Positions 7,727 to 15,056 of a stretch of DNA of 64,000 bases are shown here, piece after piece (position 1 is the first letter of the stretch; every line of letters starts with the position of its first letter). The position numbers were made by a program, and so were the translations under genes. The notes under the pieces are model-generated. The model had not been told where the DNA came from. It ran no database searches and saw only the letters and a list, made by a program, of their open reading frames with translations. This DNA comes from an uncultured Alistipes sp. (GTDB lineage Bacteria > Bacteroidota > Bacteroidia > Bacteroidales > Rikenellaceae), in NCBI GenBank assembly GCA_944321755.1, contig CALUMM010000003.1, positions 1 to 64,000 on the forward strand. The letters run 5' to 3'.

Positions 7727-8683
7727 ATGAAAAAATTCACCTGCGTACAGGATATCGGCGACCTCAGGGCTGCCGTTGCCGAAGCCTTCGAAATCAAACG
7801 CAACCGATTCCAGTTCACCGGGTTGGGCCGCAACAAAACCCTGCTGATGCTCTTCTTCAATTCGAGCCTCCGCACCCGCCTCTCAACCCAGAAGGCCGCC
7901 ATGAACCTCGGCATGAACGTCATGGTCCTCGACGTCAACCAAGGCGCCTGGAAACTCGAAACCCAGCGCGGCGTCGTGATGGACGGCGACAAGGCCGAAC
8001 ACCTCCTCGAAGCCATCCCCGTCATGGGATCCTACTGCGACGTGATCGGCGTGCGATCCTTCGCCCGTTTCCAGGACAAGGCCGAAGATTACGAAGAGCG
8101 CGTCCTGGAGCAGTTCATCCGCTACTCGGGACGTCCGGTCTTCTCGATGGAGGCCGCAACCCGTCACCCCCTGCAGAGCTTCGCCGACCTGATCACCATC
8201 GAGGAGCACAAGACCACCGAGCGCCCGAAGGTCGTCATGACCTGGGCCCCCCATCCCAACGCCCTGCCGCAGGCCGTGCCCAACTCCTTCGCCGAGTGGA
8301 TGAACGCCACCGGGTATGATTTCGTCATCACCCATCCCGAAGGCTACGAACTCGACCCGCAGTTCGTCGGCGGAGCCCGCGTCGAGTACGACCAGCGCAA
8401 GGCCCTCGAAGGAGCCGATTTCGTCTACGCCAAGAACTGGGCCGCCTACACCGATCCCAACTACGGAAAGGTCCTCTCCCGCGACCGCGCATGGACGGTC
8501 GACACCGAGAAAATGGCACTGACGAACAACGCCTGGTTCATGCACTGTCTGCCCGTGCGGCGCAACATGATCGTCACGGACGAGGTGATCGAATCGCCCC
8601 GCTCGCTGGTGATCCCCGAGGCCGCCAACCGCGAAATCGCGGCTCAGGTCGTACTCAAACGCTTGCTGGAAGGGCTGGAATGA
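7727..8683 (+). CDS. argF': N-acylornithine carbamoyltransferase, predicted N-succinyl-L-ornithine type
   Basis: This 318-residue enzyme of the aspartate/ornithine carbamoyltransferase fold has SSLRTRLS (carbamoyl phosphate loop), HPLQSFADL, and HCLPVRRNM. It belongs to the branch that acts on N-acylated ornithine rather than free ornithine. In the known enzymes, residue 90 of the Bacteroides fragilis protein is Pro and selects N-succinylornithine, while the equivalent Glu92 of the Xanthomonas enzyme selects N-acetylornithine. Here the loop is MDGDKAEHLLEA with Ala at position 90, so the Glu needed for the acetyl form is absent and succinyl specificity is expected. The stop overlaps the start of argB. 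Confidence 0.95.
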   Translation: MKKFTCVQDIGDLRAAVAEAFEIKRNRFQFTGLGRNKTLLMLFFNSSLRTRLSTQKAAMNLGMNVMVLDVNQGAWKLETQRGVVMDGDKAEHLLEAIPVMGSYCDVIGVRSFARFQDKAEDYEERVLEQFIRYSGRPVFSMEAATRHPLQSFADLITIEEHKTTERPKVVMTWAPHPNALPQAVPNSFAEWMNATGYDFVITHPEGYELDPQFVGGARVEYDQRKALEGADFVYAKNWAAYTDPNYGKVLSRDRAWTVDTEKMALTNNAWFMHCLPVRRNMIVTDEVIESPRSLVIPEAANREIAAQVVLKRLLEGLE

Positions 8684-9453
8684 TGGAAAAGATCACGGTA
8701 ATGAAGATCGGCGGGAACGTCATCGACAATCCCGAAGCCCTGAAGGCCTTCCTCGCGGAGTTCGCTGCGGTTGAAGGGTCCAAGATCCTCGTGCACGGAG
8801 GCGGAAAGTTGGCCACACGGCTCGCCGAACGCCTTGAGCTCAAGGTCCAGATGGTTGACGGACGCCGGATCACCGACAAGGGTACGCTCGATGTCGTGAC
8901 GATGGTCTACGCCGGGCTCGTCAACAAGCAGGTCGTCGCCGGGCTGCAGGCCGTCGGCTGCAACGCCATCGGGTTGTCCGGGGCCGACGGGAATGCCGTC
9001 ACCGCCCATCGGAGAGCGCCGCAGCCGATCGACTACGGATTTGTCGGCGACATCGACCGCGTCGATGCGGAGTTGCTCGCGCGGCTGCTGGAGGGCGGGT
9101 TGGTGCCCGTCTTCTCGGCCATCATGCACGACGGCCACGGCACACTGCTCAACTGCAATGCCGACAGCGTTGCGTCGGCCGTGGCGCTCGGAGCCGCAGC
9201 CATCGCACCGGTCGATCTGGTCTTCTGCTTCGAAAAGGCCGGAGTGCTGCGCGACCCGGACGACGAGGCGTCGGTGATTCCCGAAATCACGGCCGACAGC
9301 TACCCGCCGCTCAAGACCGACGGAACGGTCAGCAAGGGGATGATTCCCAAGATCGAAAACGCCCTGAAAGCCGTGGAGCAGGGGGTGCGGAGCGTTACAA
9401 TCCGCAGTTCCGAACACCTCGGAAACGGCATCGGAACCGTCATCCGCAAGTAA
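8683..9453 (+). CDS. argB: N-acylglutamate kinase
   Basis: ArgB phosphorylates N-acetyl- (or here probably N-succinyl-) glutamate with ATP. Recognisable are VMKIGGNVIDNP at the N-terminus, the glycine loop LVHGGGKLATRLA, and LLNCNADSVASAVA in the middle, all characteristic of the amino-acid kinase family and the ArgB branch. Two in-frame ATGs (8680 and 8683) overlap the stop of the transcarbamylase; a long upstream in-frame extension back to 8491 lies wholly inside that gene and is rejected. From the 8683 start the protein is 256 residues, normal for the family. Confidence 0.95.
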   Translation: MEKITVMKIGGNVIDNPEALKAFLAEFAAVEGSKILVHGGGKLATRLAERLELKVQMVDGRRITDKGTLDVVTMVYAGLVNKQVVAGLQAVGCNAIGLSGADGNAVTAHRRAPQPIDYGFVGDIDRVDAELLARLLEGGLVPVFSAIMHDGHGTLLNCNADSVASAVALGAAAIAPVDLVFCFEKAGVLRDPDDEASVIPEITADSYPPLKTDGTVSKGMIPKIENALKAVEQGVRSVTIRSSEHLGNGIGTVIRK

Positions 9454-9506
9454 AACCCGGGCCGCCCGATGAAATCCGGATGTTTGACCCCTTTCCCCCG
9501 AAAAGC

Positions 9507-10571
9507 ATGAATCCGAAAACCGCAGAAGCCGTCGCATTGTTGCAGGCGTTGATCGCAACGCCATCGCTGTCGCGCGACGAAGCCCGCACGGGCGACCTCC
9601 TCTTCGCCTTCCTCGCGGAGCGTGGGGCCGCCCCCGAACGGCTGCACAACAACGTCTGGGCCCGGGCCGAAGGTTTCGATCCCGCGCGGCCGACCCTGCT
9701 GCTGAACTCCCATCACGACACGGTGCGCCCCTCGGCTTCCTACACCCGCGATCCGTTCACGCCGTCAATCGAGGAGGGGTGTCTCTACGGGCTCGGAAGC
9801 AACGATGCCGGGGCTTCGGTCGTCGCACTCGCGGAGACCTTTCTCACGTTCCGCCGCCGCAAACTCCCCTTCAATCTCGTCGTCGCCCTCTCGGCCGAGG
9901 AGGAGTGCATGGGCGAGCACGGAATGCGGGCGCTGCTGCCCGCATTGGGGAAGATCGACATGGCGCTCGTCGGCGAACCTACCGGGATGCAGGCCGCCGT
10001 CGGTGAGCGCGGGTTGGTCGTCCTCGACTGCACGGCCCGCGGCAAAAGCGGTCACGCCGCCCGAAACGAGGGCGTCAATGCCCTCTACATCGCCGCGGAC
10101 GACATCGCCCGGCTGCGCGGGTTCCGCTTCGAGCGCGAATCGGCGCTGTTGGGGCCCATCGGAATCGCCGTGACGCAGATCGAGGCCGGGACACAGCACA
10201 ACGTCGTGCCCGACATGTGCCGTTTCGTCGTCGATGTCCGAACCACCGACTCCTACTCGAACGAAGAGGTCGTCGAGATCCTCCGCGGAGCGTTGCAATC
10301 CGAAGTCGTGCCCCGCTCGACCCGCATCCGCGCCGCAGCCGTCGGGGACGATCACCCGCTCGTCCGCGCCGCCACGGCCATCGGCCGGAGCACCTTCGTC
10401 TCACCGACGACCTCCGACCGCACGCTGATGTCCTTCCCGTCGCTCAAGATGGGACCCGGCGAATCGGCCCGATCCCATGCCGCCGACGAGTTCATCCGCC
10501 TCGACGAGATCGACCGGGCAATCGCTATCTATGAACAGTATATCGAACAGTTAGCACTTCTATACGCATGA
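9507..10571 (+). CDS. argE: M20-family N-acyl-amino-acid deacylase (ArgE/DapE type) of the arginine operon
   Basis: This metallopeptidase-fold hydrolase removes the acyl group. The M20 motifs are present in order: LLLNSHHDTVRP (metal His and Asp), GLGSNDAGASVVAL (bridging Asp), LSAEEECMGEHGM (catalytic and metal Glu) and LVGEPTGMQAAVGERG, then GKSGHAARNEGVNA. Because the transcarbamylase acts on acylated ornithine, the substrate is expected to be N-succinyl- or N-acetylcitrulline rather than acylornithine. The start at 9507 (MNPKTAEAV) is preferred over 9480, which only adds nine unlikely residues. Its end overlaps argH by 4 bp. Confidence 0.88.
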   Translation: MNPKTAEAVALLQALIATPSLSRDEARTGDLLFAFLAERGAAPERLHNNVWARAEGFDPARPTLLLNSHHDTVRPSASYTRDPFTPSIEEGCLYGLGSNDAGASVVALAETFLTFRRRKLPFNLVVALSAEEECMGEHGMRALLPALGKIDMALVGEPTGMQAAVGERGLVVLDCTARGKSGHAARNEGVNALYIAADDIARLRGFRFERESALLGPIGIAVTQIEAGTQHNVVPDMCRFVVDVRTTDSYSNEEVVEILRGALQSEVVPRSTRIRAAAVGDDHPLVRAATAIGRSTFVSPTTSDRTLMSFPSLKMGPGESARSHAADEFIRLDEIDRAIAIYEQYIEQLALLYA

Positions 10572-11890
10572 GCACCACCAAACTTTGGGACAAGGGTTTC
10601 GAACCCGACAAGATGATCGAAGAGTACACCGTCGGCAACGACCGCAACCTGGACCTGCAGCTCGCCCGCTACGATGTCCAGGGGTCGCTGGCCCATATCG
10701 CCATGCTCGAAAAAATCGGACTGCTGACCGCCGAAGAGCTCCGCACGCTGACCGCCGGACTGCAGGAGATCGCCGCCAAGATCGAGGCCGGGCGTTTCGA
10801 AATCGAACCCGATACCGAGGATGTCCACTCCCAGGTCGAGTTGATGCTCACCCGGCGGCTGGGCGACGCCGGAAAGAAGATCCATTCGGGCCGCTCGCGG
10901 AACGATCAGGTGCTGGTCGACCTGAAACTCTTCCTGCGCGACGAACTCCGGCAGGTCGCCGCCGAGGTCAAGGCCCTGTTCGACCGGCTGCAGGAGTTGA
11001 GCGAACGATACCGAGAGGTGCTGATGCCCGGGTACACCCACCTCCAGATCGCCATGCCCTCGTCGTTCGGGCTGTGGTTCGGGGCCTATGCCGAGACGCT
11101 CGTCGACGACATGCGCCTCCTCGCCGCAGCCTGGCACATCGCCAACCAGAACCCGCTGGGGTCTGCCGCCGGGTACGGTTCGTCGTTCCCCCTCGACCGC
11201 ACGATGACCACCCGCCTGCTGGGTTTCGAGACGCTCCACTACAATGTCGTCGCCGCCCAGATGAGCCGCGGGAAGAGCGAACGGGCCGCTGCGGCCGCCA
11301 TCGCTGCCGTCGCCGCCACCGTCGGGCGGCTGGCCATGGACGCCTGTCTCTTCATGAGCCAGAACTTCGGGTTCATCTCGCTGCCCGACGAGTTGACGAC
11401 CGGGTCGAGCATCATGCCCCACAAGAAGAATCCCGACGTCTTCGAGATCATGCGCGGACGCTGCAACCGACTGCAGGCAGTCCCGAACGAAATCGCCCTG
11501 CTGACCACCAACCTCCCGGTCGGCTACCACCGCGATCTGCAGCTTATGAAGGATATTCTCTTCCCGGCCCTCACCGAGATCCGCCGCACGCTCCGCATGT
11601 GCGACTTCATGCTGGCCCACGTGCGCGTCAACGAGCACATTCTCGACGACCGCAAGTACGACTACCTCTTCACCGTGGAGGATGTCAACCGCCTCGTCCT
11701 GCAGGGTGTGCCCTTCCGCGAGGCATACCGCCAGGTCGGCATGGCCGTGCAGCGCGGCGAGTACCGCCCCACGCGCGAGGTTCATCACACCCACGAGGGG
11801 AGCATCGGAAATCTCTGCACCGCGGAGATCCGCCGCAAGATGGAGGCCGTCATGCAGGAGTTCGAGACCCCGGGGTTGCAGGAGGAGTAA
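10568..11890 (+). CDS. argH: Argininosuccinate lyase
   Basis: ArgH splits argininosuccinate into arginine and fumarate, the last step of the pathway. The 440-residue protein has SGRSRNDQVLVDLK near residue 110 and the superfamily signature GSSIMPHKKNPDVFE, which contains the mobile catalytic serine loop. It starts within the last codons of the deacylase gene (ATGA overlap) and is the last intact gene of the operon. A fragment of an unrelated gene and a strong terminator follow. Confidence 0.97.
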   Translation: MSTTKLWDKGFEPDKMIEEYTVGNDRNLDLQLARYDVQGSLAHIAMLEKIGLLTAEELRTLTAGLQEIAAKIEAGRFEIEPDTEDVHSQVELMLTRRLGDAGKKIHSGRSRNDQVLVDLKLFLRDELRQVAAEVKALFDRLQELSERYREVLMPGYTHLQIAMPSSFGLWFGAYAETLVDDMRLLAAAWHIANQNPLGSAAGYGSSFPLDRTMTTRLLGFETLHYNVVAAQMSRGKSERAAAAAIAAVAATVGRLAMDACLFMSQNFGFISLPDELTTGSSIMPHKKNPDVFEIMRGRCNRLQAVPNEIALLTTNLPVGYHRDLQLMKDILFPALTEIRRTLRMCDFMLAHVRVNEHILDDRKYDYLFTVEDVNRLVLQGVPFREAYRQVGMAVQRGEYRPTREVHHTHEGSIGNLCTAEIRRKMEAVMQEFETPGLQEE

Positions 11891-11902
11891 TGAAAAAAAG
11901 GG

Positions 11903-12049
11903 GTGGCCGGGGTGAAGCCCTGTGCCGTGTTGTGCGAGTTGATGAGTCCTGACGGCACAATGGCCCGGCGTCCCGAAATCGAGGCATTCAGCCGGCAACA
12001 CGACTACCCCGTCGTCTCAGTCGACAACCTCATCCGCTACCGCAGCACA
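11903..12049 (+). pseudogene. ribB: Remnant of ribB (3,4-dihydroxy-2-butanone 4-phosphate synthase), C-terminal ~45 codons
   Basis: Between argH and its terminator one frame reads [20 protein letters not shown], continuing [14 protein letters not shown] and ending DNLIRYR. This is the conserved C-terminal segment of RibB, which in E. coli runs [20 protein letters not shown] and ends EDLVAYR. Nothing matching the catalytic N-terminal two thirds of RibB is present; upstream of this piece argH ends 12 bp away. A GTG at 11903 could start a short peptide, but a 45-residue piece of RibB would not fold into an enzyme. I read it as a gene fragment left by deletion or recombination, possibly keeping the original ribB terminator. 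A working copy is expected elsewhere. Confidence 0.75.
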
Positions 12050-12082
12050 AAAAAAGGACCCCGAACTTTCGGGGTCCTTTTT
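12050..12082. terminator. Bidirectional intrinsic terminator closing the arg operon and efp
   Basis: GGACCCCGA (12056-12064) pairs with TCGGGGTCC (12069-12077), flanked by an A-run on the left and a T-run (TTTTT) on the right. It therefore works as an intrinsic terminator for transcripts from the arginine operon on + and for efp arriving on -. Confidence 0.9.
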
Positions 12083-12104
12083 GCGGAATATCGCGGGACG
12101 CGGA

Positions 12105-12671
12105 CTACTTGATACGCTCGTAGTATTCGCGCGTGCGCGTGTCCACGCGGATCTTGTCGCCCGTGTTGATGAACAGCGGCACGCGGATCGTGGCTCCCGT
12201 ATTCACCGTCGCAGGCTTCAGCGAGTTCGTCGAGGCCGTGTCTCCCTTCACGCCCGGCTCCGTATAGGTTACCTCCATGTCCACGATCGGGGGAAGCTCC
12301 GCCGAAAGAACCGTCTCCTTCTCCGTGTGGAACATCACCTCGACAATCTGACCGTCCGCCATCAGGTCGTAGTTGTTGATCAGATTCTTGTCGATGTTGA
12401 TCTCCTCGAACGTCTCCGTGTGCATGAAGTGCATTCCCAGGTCATCCTCGTAGGTGAACTGGTACGGACGACGCTCTACACGTACCGGCTCGATCTTCGC
12501 GCCCGCCGAGAACGTATTGTCCAGCACACGGCCGTTTTCCAGATTTTTCAGTTTCGTCCGAACGAATGCCGGACCCTTGCCCGGCTTCACGTGCTGGAAA
12601 TCCACGATCTGGAACGTCTTCCCGTCCAACTCGATGCACATGCCGATCTTGATGTCTGCGGTTGTTGCCAT
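12105..12671 (-). CDS. efp: Translation elongation factor P
   Basis: EF-P binds between the P and E sites and relieves ribosome stalling at proline stretches. The 188-residue protein shows the KOW-like domain I, with the tip loop [17 protein letters not shown] (Lys32 at the tip, where some species attach a modification), OB-fold domains II and III, and the C-terminal signature [16 protein letters not shown]. The ATG at 12671 gives the normal length; an extension to 12791 crosses the promoter and a repeat and is rejected. No EF-P modification gene is seen nearby. Confidence 0.97.
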   Translation of the reverse strand: MATTADIKIGMCIELDGKTFQIVDFQHVKPGKGPAFVRTKLKNLENGRVLDNTFSAGAKIEPVRVERRPYQFTYEDDLGMHFMHTETFEEINIDKNLINNYDLMADGQIVEVMFHTEKETVLSAELPPIVDMEVTYTEPGVKGDTASTNSLKPATVNTGATIRVPLFINTGDKIRVDTRTREYYERIK

Positions 12672-12704
12672 AGTATCTGTTTTTTTAAGTGTTCTTCGCG
12701 GCCG

Positions 12705-12712
12705 CAAAGGTA
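12705..12712 (-). promoter_or_regulatory. -7 promoter box for efp
   Basis: The minus strand reads TACCTTTG, a match to TAnnTTTG, 34 bp before the efp ATG. Its position rules out the longer start at 12791. Confidence 0.7.
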
Positions 12713-12772
12713 ACAAAAACTTCCCGAATTTCCTAATCCCCGCAGTCAGCAACCCGGCCGTCCGCTGTCCCG

Positions 12773-12866
12773 TTGTCCACGCCCCAGCCACAGCCCCGTT
12801 GTCTGCAATCCCGGATCCGTTGTCCGCGCCCCGGCCACAGCCACGCTGTCTGCAATCCCGGATCCG
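12773..12866. repeat. Two tandem 47-bp copies in the efp / deacetylase spacer
   Basis: The unit starting TTGTCCACGCCCCAGCCA at 12773-12819 is repeated at 12820-12866 with a few substitutions; both copies end CAATCCCGGATCCG. A decayed third partial copy (CCATCCGCAACCCCGG) follows to about 12900. The stretch 12722-12932 contains no gene that I can support. Confidence 0.8.
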
Positions 12867-12932
12867 CCATCCGCAACCCCGGCCCCCGCCGTCCGCACCC
12901 CGGGAAAAGCCTCGCCGCGGCAGAACCGCGCC

Positions 12933-13541
12933 CTACAACTCGATCGACTTGCACCGAAGACCCAGCTGACGGATCTTCTCCAACGTCCGGGGAAGCGCGT
13001 AGCGCATGTTCCGGAAAGCCTTCTCGCTGTCGTGGAATACGACAATAGCTCCCGGAGCCAGGTACTTCGTCACGTTCTTCAGGCACGTCCGGGGTGACAA
13101 CTGGCGGTTGTAGTCCCGGGAGATGATGTCCCACATCACCAGCTTGTAGCGCTGGCCCAGCAAACGCGCCTGCGCAGGCGTGATCTGCGCGTAGGGAGGC
13201 CGGAACAACTCCGTATGAAGCAGGTCATTCGCGAAATCAACATCCTCCGTATAGCGCTCCAGGCTCATCCCCCAACCCTTCTGGTGCGAATAGGTGTGGT
13301 TACCCACCTTGTGACCCGCATCCAGGATCCGCCGGTAAAGGTCCGGGTACATCTCCACGTTCTTCCCCAGCACGAAGAACGTCGCCTTCGCATCGTACTT
13401 CTCCAGCGTCGAGAGAATCCACTCCGTAATACCCGGCGTGGGCCCGTCGTCAAAGGTCAGGAAAACCCCGTCCGGGTCGTCGATCTCCCAGATCAGGTCC
13501 GGCATCAGACGCCGGATGAGTTTCGGTGGTTTCAAGCGCAT
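12933..13541 (-). CDS. Polysaccharide deacetylase family protein (NodB domain)
   Basis: The protein has the NodB deacetylase motifs in order: TFDDGPT (residues 29-35, catalytic and metal Asp), HTYSH (82-86, the two metal His), RPPYAQ, VMWDI and a final VVFHD. The set for a metal-dependent carbohydrate esterase family 4 enzyme is thus complete. It is short (202 residues) with no signal peptide that I can see, so location and substrate (peptidoglycan, chitin-like oligomer or lipid-linked sugar) are open. The ATG at 13541 is preferred over a TTG nine bases upstream. It is convergent with nothing and divergent from the DUF4837 gene. Confidence 0.88.
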   Translation of the reverse strand: MRLKPPKLIRRLMPDLIWEIDDPDGVFLTFDDGPTPGITEWILSTLEKYDAKATFFVLGKNVEMYPDLYRRILDAGHKVGNHTYSHQKGWGMSLERYTEDVDFANDLLHTELFRPPYAQITPAQARLLGQRYKLVMWDIISRDYNRQLSPRTCLKNVTKYLAPGAIVVFHDSEKAFRNMRYALPRTLEKIRQLGLRCKSIEL

Positions 13542-13587
13542 ACTCCGCAAAAATAATCATTTTCCGTGCCTTTTGGAAAAATAGTTG

Positions 13588-13595
13588 TATATTTG
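13588..13595 (+). promoter_or_regulatory. -7 promoter box for the DUF4837 gene
   Basis: TATATTTG fits TAnnTTTG and lies 21 bp before the ATG at 13617. No clear -33 element is seen at the expected distance. Confidence 0.55.
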
Positions 13596-13616
13596 TAAAT
13601 ATTCAATTCTTACTCC

Positions 13617-14630
13617 ATGACCATGAAAACGCTTTGCCGTGGCATATTCGCCCTGATGATCGCCGCCACCGTTGTCGGATGCGACGCCTTCCATACCCTC
13701 AACAAGAAAAAATCAGCTCAGGGACGACCCTATGAACTCATCGTCGTATGCCCGCAGATGGAGTGGAACGGTGAACTCGGAGACTCCCTGCGCGCCGTCT
13801 TCACCGCCCCGGTCCCCTACCTGAACCAGGAAGAACCCCTCTTCGATGTCCTCCGGGTCACCGAACGCGGGTTCAAGGACATGATCGCTGACCATCGCAA
13901 TATCCTCAAGATCGTCGTTGATCCCGAGGTCCAGCAGGCGGAAGCGGCCGTCGAGTACAATGTCACTTCCGAACCCCAGATCGTCGTCACGCTCCAGGGA
14001 CCCGATGACAAGGCCGTCGTCGAATACCTCTCCCAAAACCGAAACGACCTGCTCCACGTCCTCGAACAGGCCGAACGCGACCGGGACGTCCAGGCGTACA
14101 CCTCGTTCAACAACCCCGGAATCGAAGCCGCCATCCGGAAACTCTTCGGCGTGGAGATCAAGGTCCCCAAAGGGTACGTCCTCGCCAAACAGACCGACGA
14201 TTTCCTCTGGGCACGATACGAATACCCCACGGCAAGCCAGGGATTTTTCGTCTACTCCTATCCCTATGAAGGGCCCGAGTCCCTCACGCTCGATGCCCTG
14301 ATCAAGGCCCGGAACAAATTCGCAGCCCTGATCCCCGGACCCTCCGACGGCTCCTACATGATCACATCCGACGCTTTCGAGCCCGACTACCGCCTCTTCC
14401 GCCTCGAAGGTCGGCTCTGGTGCGAACTCCGCGGATTCTGGGACGTGGAGGGTGACTTCATGGGAGGGCCATTCGTCAGCTACACAACCGTCGATACCGA
14501 AACCAACCGCGTATTCACCCTCGACGGCTATGTTTACGCCCCAGACCTCAACAAGCCCCGCAAGCGGAATTACATCCGGGGCATCGAGCATCTGCTCTAC
14601 ACGATCCATTTCCCCGACCAGCAAAAATAA
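13617..14630 (+). CDS. DUF4837-family lipoprotein
   Basis: The protein is 337 residues long. It begins with a basic N-terminus, a hydrophobic stretch and a lipobox ending VVGC (Cys22), so it is predicted to be a lipoprotein attached in the periplasm or outer membrane. The rest resembles DUF4837, a family confined largely to Bacteroidetes with no known function: the PYELIVVCPQMEW start, a repeated two-lobe plan, and a C-terminal YIRGIEHLLYTIHF segment. A second in-frame ATG at 13623 is equally possible as start. It stands alone, followed by a long purine-rich spacer. Confidence 0.85.
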   Translation: MTMKTLCRGIFALMIAATVVGCDAFHTLNKKKSAQGRPYELIVVCPQMEWNGELGDSLRAVFTAPVPYLNQEEPLFDVLRVTERGFKDMIADHRNILKIVVDPEVQQAEAAVEYNVTSEPQIVVTLQGPDDKAVVEYLSQNRNDLLHVLEQAERDRDVQAYTSFNNPGIEAAIRKLFGVEIKVPKGYVLAKQTDDFLWARYEYPTASQGFFVYSYPYEGPESLTLDALIKARNKFAALIPGPSDGSYMITSDAFEPDYRLFRLEGRLWCELRGFWDVEGDFMGGPFVSYTTVDTETNRVFTLDGYVYAPDLNKPRKRNYIRGIEHLLYTIHFPDQQK

Positions 14631-14632
14631 CC

Positions 14633-14970
14633 GGGGGGGGGCAAAGGACAAGAGAAGAGGGGGTGAGAGAGCCGAAAGGGATGAGAGAGAGCCGGGAGAG
14701 CCGGGAGAGCCGGGAGAGATGAGAAGGGCAAGAGAAGAGAGAGGGGCAAGAGGGGCAAGAGAGACGAAAGGGATGAGAGAGAGACGAAAGAGCCGGGAAA
14801 GCCGGGAGAGATGAGAGGGACAAGAAAGGGGTGAGAAAAGAGAGAGGAGTGAGAGGAGTAAGAGGAGCAAGAGAGCCGAGAGGGATGAGAGAGGGCAAGA
14901 AAAGAGAGAGGGGGGGGGAAGACAGAGACCGGCAGGCAGAGAGGCAGAGAGGCAGAGAGATAAAAGGCTG
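14633..14970 (+). repeat. Purine-rich low-complexity tract with two G9 runs
   Basis: Between the DUF4837 gene and cardiolipin synthase the plus strand is almost all purine: in 14701-14760, 52 of 60 bases are A or G. It is built from degenerate repeats of GAGAGCCGGGA, GGGCAAGAGA and GGGATGAGAGA units, later GGCAGAGA. Homopolymers of nine G stand at 14633-14641 and 14920-14928. No credible gene or terminator is seen on either strand here. Confidence 0.85.
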
Positions 14971-15056
14971 AGAGAAGCTGAAAAAGTCGGCCGCAAGAAA
15001 CAGAAACGGATCCTGCCCCGAAAAACAGCCGATAAAAACGACAGCCGTAACACCGT

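Noticed and set aside
8491..8682. N-terminal extension of argB by 64 codons.
   Set aside because: It lies wholly inside the carbamoyltransferase gene in another frame and has no ArgB similarity.
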